Positions 17,137 through 26,111 are shown, counted from the first letter of the stretch. The stretch is 64,000 nucleotides of DNA from Oscillatoriaceae cyanobacterium Prado104 (GCA_025454405.1 JALOON010000045.1:62001-126000), one strand, 5' to 3'. Notes: generated by a model from the sequence alone, not told the origin. Translations and numbers: made by a program.

Positions 17137-17295
17137 TTTTACTGTCATTTTGTAGCGGTTTACATTCTTATGGTTGTTAGTCAATCGAGATAAACACCAA
17201 TATCAATAAGCCAGTATTCGTGTCTGCTACTAACATGGGGTTGTAGCAGGCGCGAAAATTATTAGCCCACTTGAAGCATTTAATTAGATTAATCG

Positions 17296-17697
17296 ATGGA
17301 ATATTTTTTAAAGCTTTATTGTCTTACTAATCGCAAATCAAACTCGGGTTTTACCTTAGTAGAACTGTTAGTTGTTATTGTTATCATAGGTATTCTTGCC
17401 AGTATTGCTATGGGAGCAATGTTAAAATTTATAAATAAAGCTCAACAAGTAGAGGGAATTACTTTCGTTAATACTTGTCAGAAAAAACAACTAGCTTACT
17501 ATGCTGAAAATAATCAATTTACGGGTTCCCTAGAACTACTGGGATTGCCAGAGGAAACCAATAATTATAAATTCAAAGTAGATATATTTCCTCCCAGCAA
17601 TCCAGAAGAGGGCAATCAAACATTCGCTTGTTGTATGGCTGGGCAAAAGGGAGGTAGTAGAGAAACCGTGTTTATGTGTGCATCATCTGGTGGCTAA
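17296..17697 (+). CDS. Type IV pilin-like prepilin
   Basis: A 133-residue prepilin. The leader ends in SNSG, followed by the classical FTLVELLVVIVIIGILASIA with Glu5 and the long hydrophobic helix, so it should be cut by PilD and built into a type IV pilus or pseudopilus. The globular part has four cysteines (CQKK, ACCMAG, FMCASS). It resembles the PilA-like major pilins of filamentous cyanobacteria used for gliding and natural transformation. No other pil genes are nearby. Confidence 0.88.
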   Translation: MEYFLKLYCLTNRKSNSGFTLVELLVVIVIIGILASIAMGAMLKFINKAQQVEGITFVNTCQKKQLAYYAENNQFTGSLELLGLPEETNNYKFKVDIFPPSNPEEGNQTFACCMAGQKGGSRETVFMCASSGG

Positions 17698-17772
17698 ATT
17701 GCTTGTAATATAATAGGAGCGATCGCCCTTCTCTCATTGAAGCGCGATCGCGAATGTCGATCGATCGTTCAT

Positions 17773-18093
17773 CTAATTTTGGTAATGATAGCGAGCTTGG
17801 AGAAAATCAATTCTATTATCGCTCACTAAATAAATTATTCTATGTTCTTGGGTAAGCCTTCGCGACCACGTACCTGCATCCAAATATTTTAGGGGTTCCG
17901 GCTTGCCGATACCTGAGAACGGATCGCGCACGATCGCCTCTACCAATTTTAAAAGTCGGAGGGCAACTTTGCGGTCAACTTCCACCCAATAGGTGAGGTC
18001 TTCTAGGAATTTAGGCCCAAAAACTGCATCGCGAACAGAAATGTTCTCCGGTTCCGGTGTTTCTTCTGACTGTTGTTTACGCTTCTTCGCCAA
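17773..18093 (-). CDS. yoeB: YoeB-family mRNA interferase toxin
   Basis: A 106-residue RelE-superfamily toxin of the Txe/YoeB type that cleaves mRNA at the ribosome. The family end is intact: LKYLDAGTWSRRLTQEHRII followed by YLVSD and ARYHYQN with the catalytic-type Glu, Arg, His and terminal Tyr. About 22 N-terminal residues (MAKKRKQQSEETPEPENISV) extend beyond the usual size. It overlaps the upstream antitoxin by 17 bases, a standard arrangement. The extension depends on the start chosen. Confidence 0.88.
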   Translation of the reverse strand: MAKKRKQQSEETPEPENISVRDAVFGPKFLEDLTYWVEVDRKVALRLLKLVEAIVRDPFSGIGKPEPLKYLDAGTWSRRLTQEHRIIYLVSDNRIDFLQARYHYQN

Positions 18094-18373
18094 GTCCCAA
18101 CTCCTGGCGTAATTCGCTGACAGTTTGAGGTTTGACAGTTCTGGCTTTTGCTTGTTCTAAAGCGCTCAATAAACGCTCGGCATTTTTGGGCGATCGCAGC
18201 AGGTATACTGTTTCCAGCAAGCTTGATAATTCGTCAGCAGCAATTAAGGCTACATTTTCGCCGTCTTTGCGGGTGATGACGATCGCCTCGCGATCGTTGA
18301 TGACTTGTTCGCACAGTTCATCAAAATTAGCTTGAGCTTCAGTATAGGTGACTTGGGTTAGTGTGAGTGACAT
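18077..18373 (-). CDS. yefM: YefM/Phd-family antitoxin
   Basis: A 98-residue antitoxin. The N-terminal DNA-binding fold reads VTYTEAQANFDELCEQVIND and REAIVITRKDGENVALIAAD; the C-terminal tail binds and neutralises the YoeB toxin encoded just downstream. The pair is normally autoregulated by the antitoxin binding its own promoter. The gene precedes and overlaps the toxin gene. Confidence 0.9.
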   Translation of the reverse strand: MSLTLTQVTYTEAQANFDELCEQVINDREAIVITRKDGENVALIAADELSSLLETVYLLRSPKNAERLLSALEQAKARTVKPQTVSELRQELGLGEEA

Positions 18374-18502
18374 GGTTTTTAGCTTACCAATACTAAGGAT
18401 ATTATAGCTGATGAATGCGGTAACTTTGACCGATCGCCAAATTTGGAATGAACTTGCTAAACTATTAGTACCTATTAATATAGATCGCAGCGATTAAAGC
18501 TC

Positions 18503-18823
18503 ATGGAAAAACTAGAGCATTCCGACACACAAACTCAGCATTCCTTGGAAAAAACATTTCTAGAACTTGCAGAAACATGGCGTCACGATACAGAAATGCT
18601 CTCCTCACCCACAAAAAAATTAAAACATCCTGCTTACCAAAAAATTATTAGCATCGGTAAACCCGTTCTCCCACTAATTCTGCGCGAACTTGAACGACAA
18701 CCAGATCATTGGTTTATGGCCCTTAGCGCGATCGCAAAACACGATCCTGTTAGCCCTGAAGATAACTTTAAACAAGCAGTTGAAGCTTGGTTGCAATGGG
18801 GTAGGGAGCAAAAACTAATTTAG
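18503..18823 (+). CDS. Conserved hypothetical protein, 106 residues
   Basis: A soluble protein with the pattern FLELAETWRHDTEMLSSPTK, HPAYQKIISIGKPVLPLILR and DHWFMALSAI, ending in VEAWLQWGREQKLI. Similar proteins are commonly found in cyanobacteria directly before DUF7689 genes. Its stop codon directly abuts the ATG of the following gene, so the two were a translationally coupled pair. The next gene carries a nonsense mutation. The function is unknown; a toxin-antitoxin or immunity relation is possible. Confidence 0.65.
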   Translation: MEKLEHSDTQTQHSLEKTFLELAETWRHDTEMLSSPTKKLKHPAYQKIISIGKPVLPLILRELERQPDHWFMALSAIAKHDPVSPEDNFKQAVEAWLQWGREQKLI

Positions 18824-19270
18824 ATGCGATCTGTTTCCTTAGAAATTCGTTTCCCCAACCTCCAAAATACTGCATATAGTGTAGAAAGTCCCAGAACACC
18901 CGATTATAACTGTGTTGCTTGGGCTGCTGGTGCGTGCGATCGCCCTTGGTGACTAAGATCTCAAAGTCCTTATTATTGGCCAGAAAAACCGCGAATTGAA
19001 TCTTTACCAGCTTTCATAAGTGCTTTTCAAACTTTAGGATATCAGATTTGTGAAAGTCGCAGTCTCGAAGCCGAGTTCGAGAAAGTAGCAATTTATGTAG
19101 ATGAAGATGAAATTCCAACACACATGGCGCGACAGCTTTCGTCGGGAGATTGGACAAGTAAATGCGGAGATTTGGAGGAAATCATTCATACTCTAGAAGG
19201 GCTAGAGGGTTCACCCTACGGACAAGTGGCTTGTGTAATGAAAAGATCGAAAAATGTAAAAAGCGCTTGA
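18824..19270 (+). pseudogene. DUF7689-like gene interrupted by an in-frame TGA
   Basis: The frame from ATG 18824 to TGA 19270 encodes 148 codons, with a single in-frame TGA at 18950-18952. Before it: PDYNCVAWAAGACDRPW; after it: SQSPYYWPEKPR, then ESLPAFISAFQTLGYQICES. The family pattern YNC.AWA...WW..YYWP suggests that the TGA replaced a TGG (Trp) codon. The rest is undamaged, so the lesion is recent or an error. Without readthrough only a 42-residue fragment is made. Confidence 0.78.
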
Positions 19271-19421
19271 AGCAATACGATATTAGATGAGCTTCCCCTG
19301 GAATTATTTGTCAACAATTTGTCACTGTTGGAGGAACTATTTCAGCAACATTCCTTAATAGAGATGAATTACGATACAATTGTAGTTCATCAGCAATCAT
19401 CCAGTAGGCTAGCACCTCGAT

Positions 19422-20132
19422 ATGAAACAATACTACCAAATACCGATCGCGGAATGCAACGAACCTTTAGTGCCGATTCCCTCCGAACATTTCGCCTTTG
19501 AAATACCGCACCCCTATCAAAAATTAGGCGCGCCATATCACAACAGCAAAGCAGATTCACCTTACTATTTGCGCCAAGGAGTTGTAGGTAGTTTGATTGC
19601 CGCTCAAAAGCATTTGCAGCAAAATCATCCCCAGTGGAAAATTCTGATATTTGATGCTTACCGCCCGGTGGAAGTGCAGCAATTTATGGTAGATTATACC
19701 TTTGCAGAAATTGCTAGAGAACGAGGTTGTACATTCCCTGTTTCAGAAAACCAAAAACAGATAATTTTAGAATATATCTATCAATTTTGGGCGGTTCCGA
19801 GTCTCGATCGCGCGACGCCTCCGCCTCACAGTACGGGAGCCGCATTAGATATAACTTTAGCGGACAAAAACCTGCAACCAATTGACATGGGTTCTCCAAT
19901 TGATGAAATATCAGAACGTTCTTACCCCGATTATTTTGCTAATAGCAACCAACCAGAAGCCAAAGAATATCACTTGCACAGGACAATCTTAAAAAATGCA
20001 ATGCTTGCGGTCGGTTTCCAGCAGCATCCTAACGAATGGTGGCATTTTTGTCTGGGCGATCAAATGTGGGCTTGGCTGACAAACCAACAGCAGGACAACA
20101 GTCAAGTTATTGCTAGATACGGGCGATGTTAA
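19422..20132 (+). CDS. D-alanyl-D-alanine dipeptidase (peptidase M15D, VanX-like)
   Basis: A 236-residue zinc dipeptidase of the VanX/DdpX family, which hydrolyses D-Ala-D-Ala. Conserved elements: FDAYRPVEVQQFMV, the zinc motif PPHSTGAALDITL (SxHxxGxAxD type), and EWWHFCLGD with the second zinc His and catalytic Glu. No signal peptide is evident, so it is probably cytoplasmic and serves peptidoglycan D-Ala-D-Ala recycling rather than vancomycin resistance. The gene is monocistronic; the short overlapping frame at 19319 is not credible. Confidence 0.9.
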   Translation: MKQYYQIPIAECNEPLVPIPSEHFAFEIPHPYQKLGAPYHNSKADSPYYLRQGVVGSLIAAQKHLQQNHPQWKILIFDAYRPVEVQQFMVDYTFAEIARERGCTFPVSENQKQIILEYIYQFWAVPSLDRATPPPHSTGAALDITLADKNLQPIDMGSPIDEISERSYPDYFANSNQPEAKEYHLHRTILKNAMLAVGFQQHPNEWWHFCLGDQMWAWLTNQQQDNSQVIARYGRC

Positions 20133-20596
20133 ACGATTTGAGATTTGAGATTTTAGATGGGAGAGGGTCGCAGGATGTTAGATGTTAAATGTTAGATGTT
20201 AGATGGGAAAGGGTCGAAGGATTTTAGATTTTAGATGGGAGATGGGAGAGACTCGAACGTATCCAGGACTTACACAGAAACTGGGTTTTTTACGAAAATA
20301 CAGGATTCGCGGCTGGAATCCAGATCGAAAAATCGGTTGTTTTGGGATAAATCGGTAAGCTATGGTATCGAGAAACACAATAACTATTGCCAGAGGAGTA
20401 ACAGCGATCTAAAATTAGTTAGGACTAGCGCAAAAAAACCAGTTTCTCCGAAAAATTACGGATCGAGTCGATCGAACTTGACGCCGAAACCAGGTTTTTG
20501 AACTCCTGCACAAGTCCTGTTAATCAAAACGCACAAGTAAGTGCAGGCAAATCGCGCCAGCACCGCAAACCCTAAAAGATAACCGAGAATTAACTG
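20133..20596. repeat. Repeat-filled intergenic region before rmlA
   Basis: No credible gene. A heptamer array based on TTAGATG fills 20158-20245. A long palindromic element follows (20272-20515): GAAACTGGGTTTTTTACG on the left, AAAAAACCAGTTTCTCCG and GAAACCAGGTTTTTG on the right. The open frame 20235-20501 is made of this element. Confidence 0.7.
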
Positions 20597-21673
20597 ATGA
20601 AAGCACTAATCCTCTCTGGCGGTAAAGGAACACGGTTGCGTCCCCTAACTTATACGGGTGCAAAACAGTTAGTTCCCGTGGCAAATAAGCCGATATTGTG
20701 GTACGGAATTGAGGGAATTGTGGCGGCTGGAATTACCGATATCGGGATTATCATCAGTCCCGAAACCGGAGAAGAAGTGAAAGCAAAAACCGGAGATGGA
20801 TCTCGCTTCGACGCAAAAATTACTTATATTTTGCAAGAAGAACCTGCCGGACTCGCTCACGCAGTGAAAGTTGCTCAACCATTTTTAGGCGATTCTCCAT
20901 TTATTATGTATTTAGGAGATAACTTAATTCAAAGTCAGTTAGATCCATTTTTAGAGAGTTTTAAAAAGAATCAATTAGATGCTTTGATTCTGCTGCGACC
21001 GGTTCCCAATCCGACGGCTTTCGGCGTAGCAAAAGTAGATGAAAGCGGGCGAGTTTTGCAGTTAGTAGAAAAACCCAAAGTCCCCCCATCTAATTTAGCG
21101 CTGGTGGGGATTTACTTTTTTGCTGCGACAATTCACGAAGCAATTGCTCAAATTAAACCTTCTGCCCGCGGCGAATTGGAAATTACAGATGCCATTCAAC
21201 AACAGATAGATACCCAAAAACAAGTAGAAGCTTGCAATTTAGAAGGTTGGTGGTTGGATACGGGTAAAAAAGACGATTTGCTGAGTGCAAATCAAATTAT
21301 TCTCGATAGCTGCATCGCAACTTCAACAGAAGAATTTAAAACTGACGGCACAAGTCAAATTATCGGGCGAGTTCAAATAGGAGAAGGCACGGAAATTATC
21401 AATTCTACAGTGCGCGGTCCGGTGGTAATTGGGGAGAATTGCCGCATCGAAAACTGTTTTATCGGACCTTACAGCAGTATTGCCGATCGAGTGACGATGA
21501 TTGATGCGGATATCGAACACAGTGTAATATTGCAAGGGGCAAAAATCTCTGGCATTCACCAGCGAATTGTTGATAGCGTTATCGGGCAACGAGCTCAACT
21601 TGTTAACGCACCGCCTCGCCCGAAAGCTTTGCGGTTTATGATCGGTGATGACAGCCAGATAGAATTAGTTTGA
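20597..21673 (+). CDS. rmlA: Glucose-1-phosphate thymidylyltransferase, long form
   Basis: A 358-residue nucleotidyltransferase that makes dTDP-glucose from dTTP and glucose-1-phosphate, the first step to dTDP-rhamnose and other deoxysugars. The nucleotidyltransferase domain (1-240) starts MKALILSGGKGTRLRPLTYT and holds KPILWYGIEGIVAAG, ILQEEPAGLAHAV, YLGDNLIQ and WWLDTGKKDDLL. Residues 260-350 form a left-handed beta-helix of hexapeptide-like repeats (VQIGEGTEIINSTVRGPVVI), which marks the long rmlA subtype. No other rml genes are adjacent. Confidence 0.93.
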   Translation: MKALILSGGKGTRLRPLTYTGAKQLVPVANKPILWYGIEGIVAAGITDIGIIISPETGEEVKAKTGDGSRFDAKITYILQEEPAGLAHAVKVAQPFLGDSPFIMYLGDNLIQSQLDPFLESFKKNQLDALILLRPVPNPTAFGVAKVDESGRVLQLVEKPKVPPSNLALVGIYFFAATIHEAIAQIKPSARGELEITDAIQQQIDTQKQVEACNLEGWWLDTGKKDDLLSANQIILDSCIATSTEEFKTDGTSQIIGRVQIGEGTEIINSTVRGPVVIGENCRIENCFIGPYSSIADRVTMIDADIEHSVILQGAKISGIHQRIVDSVIGQRAQLVNAPPRPKALRFMIGDDSQIELV

Positions 21674-21719
21674 CATACTCCCGGCTGTAGAAAAGTTGCT
21701 GCCGATTGTATTATCTCTG

Positions 21720-21975
21720 TGTCCCGAGAGTCAAACCGACAAGTCAATGGCGCGAATTTGAGCCTAATGAGCGAGCGGGGTTGTGGGCATGATGATTATG
21801 ACATTGGTGAAGGGCTGACTGCCCTATCCCGTTGAGGAGAATATAACATCACATCCGCCCACCGCTCGGGGCACCTCTTTCGTTTTGGTTTTTGGAATGT
21901 CAAGTAGACCTGAGGAGGACCTGGATCTTGCAGCGGACTATGGTGCGCGTTGCCTGCCGATAGATGTAAGGGGTA
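21720..21975 (+). ncRNA. Possible structured non-coding RNA
   Basis: The 312-base gap between rmlA and the methyltransferase gene has no gene on either strand but is strongly foldable. CGAGCG (21772-21777) pairs with CGCTCG (21863-21868), GTGGGC (21783-21788) with GCCCAC (21857-21862), and an inner hairpin AGGGC-TGACT-GCCCT sits at 21811-21825. This gives a long rod of nearly 100 nt with an asymmetric bulge and internal loops, resembling the 6S RNA type of fold. A TATTAT box at 21709 could be a -10 element. The strand is a guess, and no conserved 6S sequence is confirmed. Confidence 0.4.
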
Positions 21976-21985
21976 AGTTCTATTA

Positions 21986-22888
21986 ATGAAAACTGATTTG
22001 CTGCGCGACATACAGATCCAAAATGACCGAAAAATTAAAATTGACTTTCAGCATCCTCGCGGAACTTTATTTTGTGGCGACTCTTTACAATGGCTGAAAA
22101 CTTTAGCAAGTGAATCTATCGATCTGATATTTGCCGACCCGCCTTACAATTTGAAGAAAGCAGAATGGGATATTTTTGAATCTCCAGAAGTTTATATCGA
22201 TTGGTCGCTGGAATGGATTCGGGAAACAGCGAGAATTTTAAAGCCAACTGGTTCGATATATATTATGGGATTTTCGGAGATTTTGGCAGATTTAAAATAC
22301 CCTGCTGCCAAGTATTTTCGAGAATGTCGCTGGCTGGTTTGGCATTACAAAAATAAAGCTAATTTGGGTAAGGATTGGGGTCGATCGCACGAAAGTATCC
22401 TGCATTTTAGAAAACAAAAAAACACCAAAATTAATATCGATAATATCCGCATTCCTTACGGCGAACATACTTTAAAATATCCGGCGCGATCGCAAGCAAT
22501 TACCAGTCAATACAACAGTGGCAAACAGATAGATGATTGGACTCCCAACCCCAAAGGAGGAAAACCTAAAGATGTCATTGAAGTACCGACAACTTGCAAC
22601 GGCATGAACGAAAAAACCAAACATCCAACTCAAAAACCAGAAGAATTGGTGAGGAAATTGATTTTAGCTTCATCCAACAGAGGAGATACTGTTGTTGACC
22701 CGTTTTCTGGAGCGGGAACTGCGCTAGTTGCTGCCGAACAATTGGGGCGTCGCTGGTTGGGATGCGAAATTAATCCCCAGTACAATCAATGGGCAGTTCA
22801 ACGCCTCCAACAAGTCAAACAAATGACCGATGAAGAATGGTTTTGGTTCGATCGACACCGCCAAAAACGCCGCCAGCAAATCAGATAA
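21986..22888 (+). CDS. Orphan DNA amino-methyltransferase (beta class)
   Basis: A 300-residue S-adenosylmethionine-dependent DNA methyltransferase acting on adenine N6 or cytosine N4. Catalytic motif IV is DLIFADPPYNLKKAEW (DPPY, around residue 49) and the SAM-binding motif DPFSGAGTALVAAEQLG comes later (around 228), the beta-class order. HPTQKPEELVRKLI is the usual motif before it. No restriction endonuclease is nearby, so it is a solitary, probably genome-maintenance or regulatory methylase. It looks like the widely conserved cyanobacterial orphan methylases; the recognition sequence cannot be read from the protein. Confidence 0.88.
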   Translation: MKTDLLRDIQIQNDRKIKIDFQHPRGTLFCGDSLQWLKTLASESIDLIFADPPYNLKKAEWDIFESPEVYIDWSLEWIRETARILKPTGSIYIMGFSEILADLKYPAAKYFRECRWLVWHYKNKANLGKDWGRSHESILHFRKQKNTKINIDNIRIPYGEHTLKYPARSQAITSQYNSGKQIDDWTPNPKGGKPKDVIEVPTTCNGMNEKTKHPTQKPEELVRKLILASSNRGDTVVDPFSGAGTALVAAEQLGRRWLGCEINPQYNQWAVQRLQQVKQMTDEEWFWFDRHRQKRRQQIR

Positions 22889-23034
22889 ATTGATGAGTTG
22901 GCATTAGAGATCGGGCGCTGCTGGGTGTCGCAGCCCGATCGCAAACTCAATATCCAACTCAACATACAAACAGTCTTGAGTTGCCGATTTTAATAAATTG
23001 TAACACAATAAGATAGGACTCTCTTCGGAATATT

Positions 23035-23105
23035 CAAAAACCGGGTTTTTGCGAAAATTAACCAATTGCAACCAACATACTCAATAAAAAATCCGGTTTC
23101 TTTGG
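23035..23105. repeat. Palindromic AAACCGGGTTT-type element
   Basis: The left arm AAAAACCGGGTTTTTGCGAAAA and the right arm AAAAAATCCGGTTTCTTTG are separated by about 35 bases. This is the same family as 6998, 20272, 26112 and 56693. It lies between the methyltransferase and MFS genes, in a gap without other content. Confidence 0.75.
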
Positions 23106-23161
23106 TAGAAGGATGTGAGTCCTGGACTGAAATAAGTTAAGATTTCACGGGAATTGGCATC

Positions 23162-24406
23162 TTGAATCTGTTTAACGATATTGAACCGCAACGCCGGCGC
23201 AGCTTGCTGACTTTATTTATCGCAGGCTTGTTATTCTGGTCTAGCTTGGCTTCGCTGCTGCCAACTCTGCCGCTTTACGTTCAGTTTGTGGGCGGTACAA
23301 AACAGCAAATTGGCTTGGTTATGGGTGCCTTCGCGATCGGGCTTTTGCTGTCGAGACCGCAGTTGGGCAAAATTGCCGATCTCAAGGGTAGAAAACAAGT
23401 TTTGCTGGTTGGTGTAGTAGTAGCCGCGATCGCCCCAATCGGCTATTTATTTGCTAAATCTATCCCTTTACTGTTAGTTCTGAGGGCTTTTCACGGCATC
23501 AGTATTGCTGCTTTTACTACCGCTTACAGCGCTTTGGTAACAGATTTGTCGCCCCCTCAAAAGCGGGGAGAAGTAATCGGTTACATGAGTTTGGTAACTC
23601 CGATCGGCATGGCTTTTGGCCCTGCTGTCGGCGGGTTCGTACAAGCTGCGAACGGCTACACTCCCTTGTTTTTCATGTCAGCAATTTTAGCTGCAATGGC
23701 TGTATTTTGCACTTGCCAAATTACAGAACAAAATCGTGCTGAACTTGCCCAAAATGATGCGCCATCTGACGGTCGCGGCAGCCAAAACTATTGGCAGATA
23801 CTGTGGAATCCCCGCGTGCGGATTCCGGCTTTAGTGTTGTTGATGTTAGGTTTAGTGTTCGGAACCTTGAGTACGTTTCTGCCTTTGTTCGTCCAAGAAA
23901 CTAAAGTTAATTTAAATCCGGGGCTGTTTTACTCAACAGCAGCGATCGCCAGTTTCGGGATGCGTTTGGTGACGGGGAAGGCATCGGATAAATACGGTAG
24001 AGGTCTGTTTATCAGTGGCGGATTAATTTGTTATATCGCCTCGATGCTATTGCTGTATCTGGCAAACAACAGCAATGCTTTTTTATTCGCTGCTTTGCTT
24101 GAAGGAATCGCCGGTGGCACAGTTATCCCGATGATAGTAACGCTGATGGCTGACAGGTGCGAACCTCAAGAAAGGGGGAGAGTGTTTGCGATTTCTATTG
24201 GCGGATTTGACTTGGGAATTGCGCTGGCTGGACCGACTTTAGGCTTTGTTGCAGAACATATCGGCTACAGAAATATGTTTGGTGTTGCCGCCGGACTTGC
24301 TGTATTGGCATTGCTGATTTTTATTACTCAATCCAGCAAAAACTTGTCTCATTCGATGAAATTCGCGATCGGTCAATGCAAAGATATTTATGCTTTAAAC
24401 AAGTAG
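23162..24406 (+). CDS. Major facilitator superfamily transporter
   Basis: A 414-residue inner-membrane transporter with about 12 hydrophobic helices. Motif A between helices 2 and 3 reads RPQLGKIADLKGRKQVLLVG, and a second copy occurs in the C-terminal half (GKASDKYGRGLFISG). It resembles drug/sugar-type efflux MFS proteins; the substrate is unknown. The first helix would be lost if an internal ATG were used, so I place the start at TTG 23162 with GGAA upstream. The gene is monocistronic. Confidence 0.88.
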   Translation: MNLFNDIEPQRRRSLLTLFIAGLLFWSSLASLLPTLPLYVQFVGGTKQQIGLVMGAFAIGLLLSRPQLGKIADLKGRKQVLLVGVVVAAIAPIGYLFAKSIPLLLVLRAFHGISIAAFTTAYSALVTDLSPPQKRGEVIGYMSLVTPIGMAFGPAVGGFVQAANGYTPLFFMSAILAAMAVFCTCQITEQNRAELAQNDAPSDGRGSQNYWQILWNPRVRIPALVLLMLGLVFGTLSTFLPLFVQETKVNLNPGLFYSTAAIASFGMRLVTGKASDKYGRGLFISGGLICYIASMLLLYLANNSNAFLFAALLEGIAGGTVIPMIVTLMADRCEPQERGRVFAISIGGFDLGIALAGPTLGFVAEHIGYRNMFGVAAGLAVLALLIFITQSSKNLSHSMKFAIGQCKDIYALNK

Positions 24407-24498
24407 CATTCCCGGAAATAACGCCTCCGGCGCGAAAAGCAGCAATCCCTTGCTAGCAAAGTGCAATAATATTGCGTTCGATTGACGCTAATAAATAA

Positions 24499-24557
24499 GG
24501 TTTGTAGTAGGGACTTTAGTCTGATGAATCTGCGGACTGAAGTCCACACTACAAACC
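24499..24557. repeat. Inverted repeat GGTTTGTAGT..ACTACAAACC
   Basis: GGTTTGTAGTAGGGACTTTA and its imperfect complement GGACTGAAGTCCACACTAC flank a short loop. This is the same family as 11696-11743. It lies between the MFS gene and the next operon and could terminate transcription. Confidence 0.75.
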
Positions 24558-24655
24558 ATTTTTGAACTCAGTCAATGGGTCGGACACGATATAACAGCCC
24601 GATCGCCATGTCTCAAATGCTAAACTCAAACATAGATGAGAAACAGGAGATAATT

Positions 24656-25060
24656 ATGTCAGAGCAAGTTCAAGAAATTCAATCCCCCGAAACATCTCCA
24701 GCTATGCCTGCTGGGGTTAAACAAAACGAACCAACAGGCAGTAGTTCTGCCGCGCCCTCTGAAACCTCTATGGCTTGGCTAGTGCTGGCAATTGAGAAAA
24801 TTCCCAAAGAATACTGGCCTAACTTACTGCAAATAATTAAACTGTACGGTGAAAGCGTGGCGCTCAAAGAGGCACAGCAAAAAAGCTGGGAAAAAATCAA
24901 AGAAGAGCTGAAAAATCCCGACCCCGTGGTAGAATTGGCGAGACAAAAAGCTTTGAGCGAAATGCTCGCAAAGTGGGAGGAAGAAGGAGATGAAGAGGAA
25001 CAAACAGAAACAGCCGAAATTCTCCGCAAAGCCTTAGAAGAAGACCCCGTATCTATATAG
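24656..25060 (+). CDS. Hypothetical antitoxin-like partner of a PIN protein
   Basis: A 134-residue acidic soluble protein. The N-terminal third is disordered (Pro, Ser, Gln, Glu-rich); residues 45-85 form amphipathic helices (AWLVLAIEKIPKEYWPNLLQ), and the C-terminal part is very acidic (EEEGDEEEQTETAEILRKAL). ATG 24656 has AGGAGA upstream, better than the longer frame from 24575. It precedes a PIN-domain gene by 8 bases, so it probably acts as its antitoxin. I know of no named domain. Confidence 0.65.
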   Translation: MSEQVQEIQSPETSPAMPAGVKQNEPTGSSSAAPSETSMAWLVLAIEKIPKEYWPNLLQIIKLYGESVALKEAQQKSWEKIKEELKNPDPVVELARQKALSEMLAKWEEEGDEEEQTETAEILRKALEEDPVSI

Positions 25061-25068
25061 ATATTTGC

Positions 25069-25524
25069 ATGAGCAGGATAGTATTGCTAGATTCTGGACC
25101 TTTAGGAATGGTGACAACTCCTAAAGCTGCGTCTCCTATATATCAGGAGTGCAAGCTTTGGTTTAATTCTTTGAAGCCAAAGGGCTATACGGTGATGTTG
25201 CCGGAAATTGCCGATTACGAAGTACGGCGTGAATTACTGCGCGTAAATAAGCTAGCAGGTATTCAACGACTTGACGAGTTGAAAGCAGGGCTGATATATC
25301 TTCCCATTACCACACCGATCGTACTCAAAGCGGCTGAATTGTGGGCCCAGGCACGTAGAGATGGAAAACCAACTGCCGATCCTCAGGCACTTGATGGAGA
25401 TGTAATCTTAGCGGCACAAGCTATGTCGGTTGCGGACGAGGAAAATGAGGTGATAGTTGCCACGACAAATGTCAGACATTTGTCTCAATTTGTTGATGCT
25501 CGCGAATGGCGGCTGATTGAATAA
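25069..25524 (+). CDS. VapC-like PIN-domain toxin
   Basis: A 151-residue PIN-domain protein. The acidic residues expected of this RNase fold are in place: LLDSGPLGMV (first Asp), LPEIADYEVRRELL (Glu), ALDGDVILAAQAM (Asp) and VATTNVRHLSQF (final Asn). It is the likely toxin of a type II module with the gene just upstream. Similar cyanobacterial PIN proteins act as sequence-specific ribonucleases, but the target is unknown. Confidence 0.82.
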   Translation: MSRIVLLDSGPLGMVTTPKAASPIYQECKLWFNSLKPKGYTVMLPEIADYEVRRELLRVNKLAGIQRLDELKAGLIYLPITTPIVLKAAELWAQARRDGKPTADPQALDGDVILAAQAMSVADEENEVIVATTNVRHLSQFVDAREWRLIE

Positions 25525-25664
25525 ATTGCCCTTGATAACTAAAAACACCAAATAAATTCGATCGCCCGCCTCCAAAATCTCCTGCTTCATTGCCCCAGCC
25601 CCTGCTATAATTTATAACTACAATTATTTTTAAAGATAAACGCGCAACCAGCAAGGTGGATACG

Positions 25665-26039
25665 ATGGAAACAGAAACAATAGAAACATTGGACGATCGC
25701 ACGAAAACTCGGTACTGGGGTAAAGTTACAGTCATAGATGAGGGCGAACGTTACAGGATCAACCGCATCGAACTCAAACCGGGCCACCACATCAGCACCC
25801 AAATGCACTACCACCGCAGCGAACATTGGGTTGTCGTCTCCGGCACCGCAAAAGTCATCTGCGACGGTAAAGAAAATATTTTGATGCAAAAACAGTCAAC
25901 CTACGTTCCCATGAATATGCCGCACCGCGTGGAAAACCCCGGCGTGATTCCCCTGGTGATGATTGAAATTCAAAATGGTGAATACCTCGGTGAGGATGAT
26001 ATTATCCGCTTCCCGCAAGATGCCGAGGACGAAGATTGA
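25665..26039 (+). CDS. Cupin protein similar to mannose-6-phosphate isomerase C-terminus
   Basis: A 124-residue single cupin barrel of the type II phosphomannose isomerase family. Metal-binding motif 1 is QMHYHRSEHWVVVSGTAKV and motif 2 is YVPMNMPHRVENPG. This stand-alone isomerase domain is common in cyanobacteria and could interconvert mannose-6-phosphate and fructose-6-phosphate for GDP-mannose supply. An in-frame GTG at 25656 is possible, but AAGG at a suitable distance supports ATG 25665. Confidence 0.85.
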   Translation: METETIETLDDRTKTRYWGKVTVIDEGERYRINRIELKPGHHISTQMHYHRSEHWVVVSGTAKVICDGKENILMQKQSTYVPMNMPHRVENPGVIPLVMIEIQNGEYLGEDDIIRFPQDAEDED

Positions 26040-26111
26040 GGAGGTTTGCAGTCAGGACTTCAGTCCTCAAAAAGTCGAATTTAACTTAAATCTTGCACCA
26101 TTCTCAATTAG

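Noticed and set aside
19319-19501. 60-codon frame before the dipeptidase gene
   Set aside because: It overlaps the dipeptidase start in another frame and has no support.
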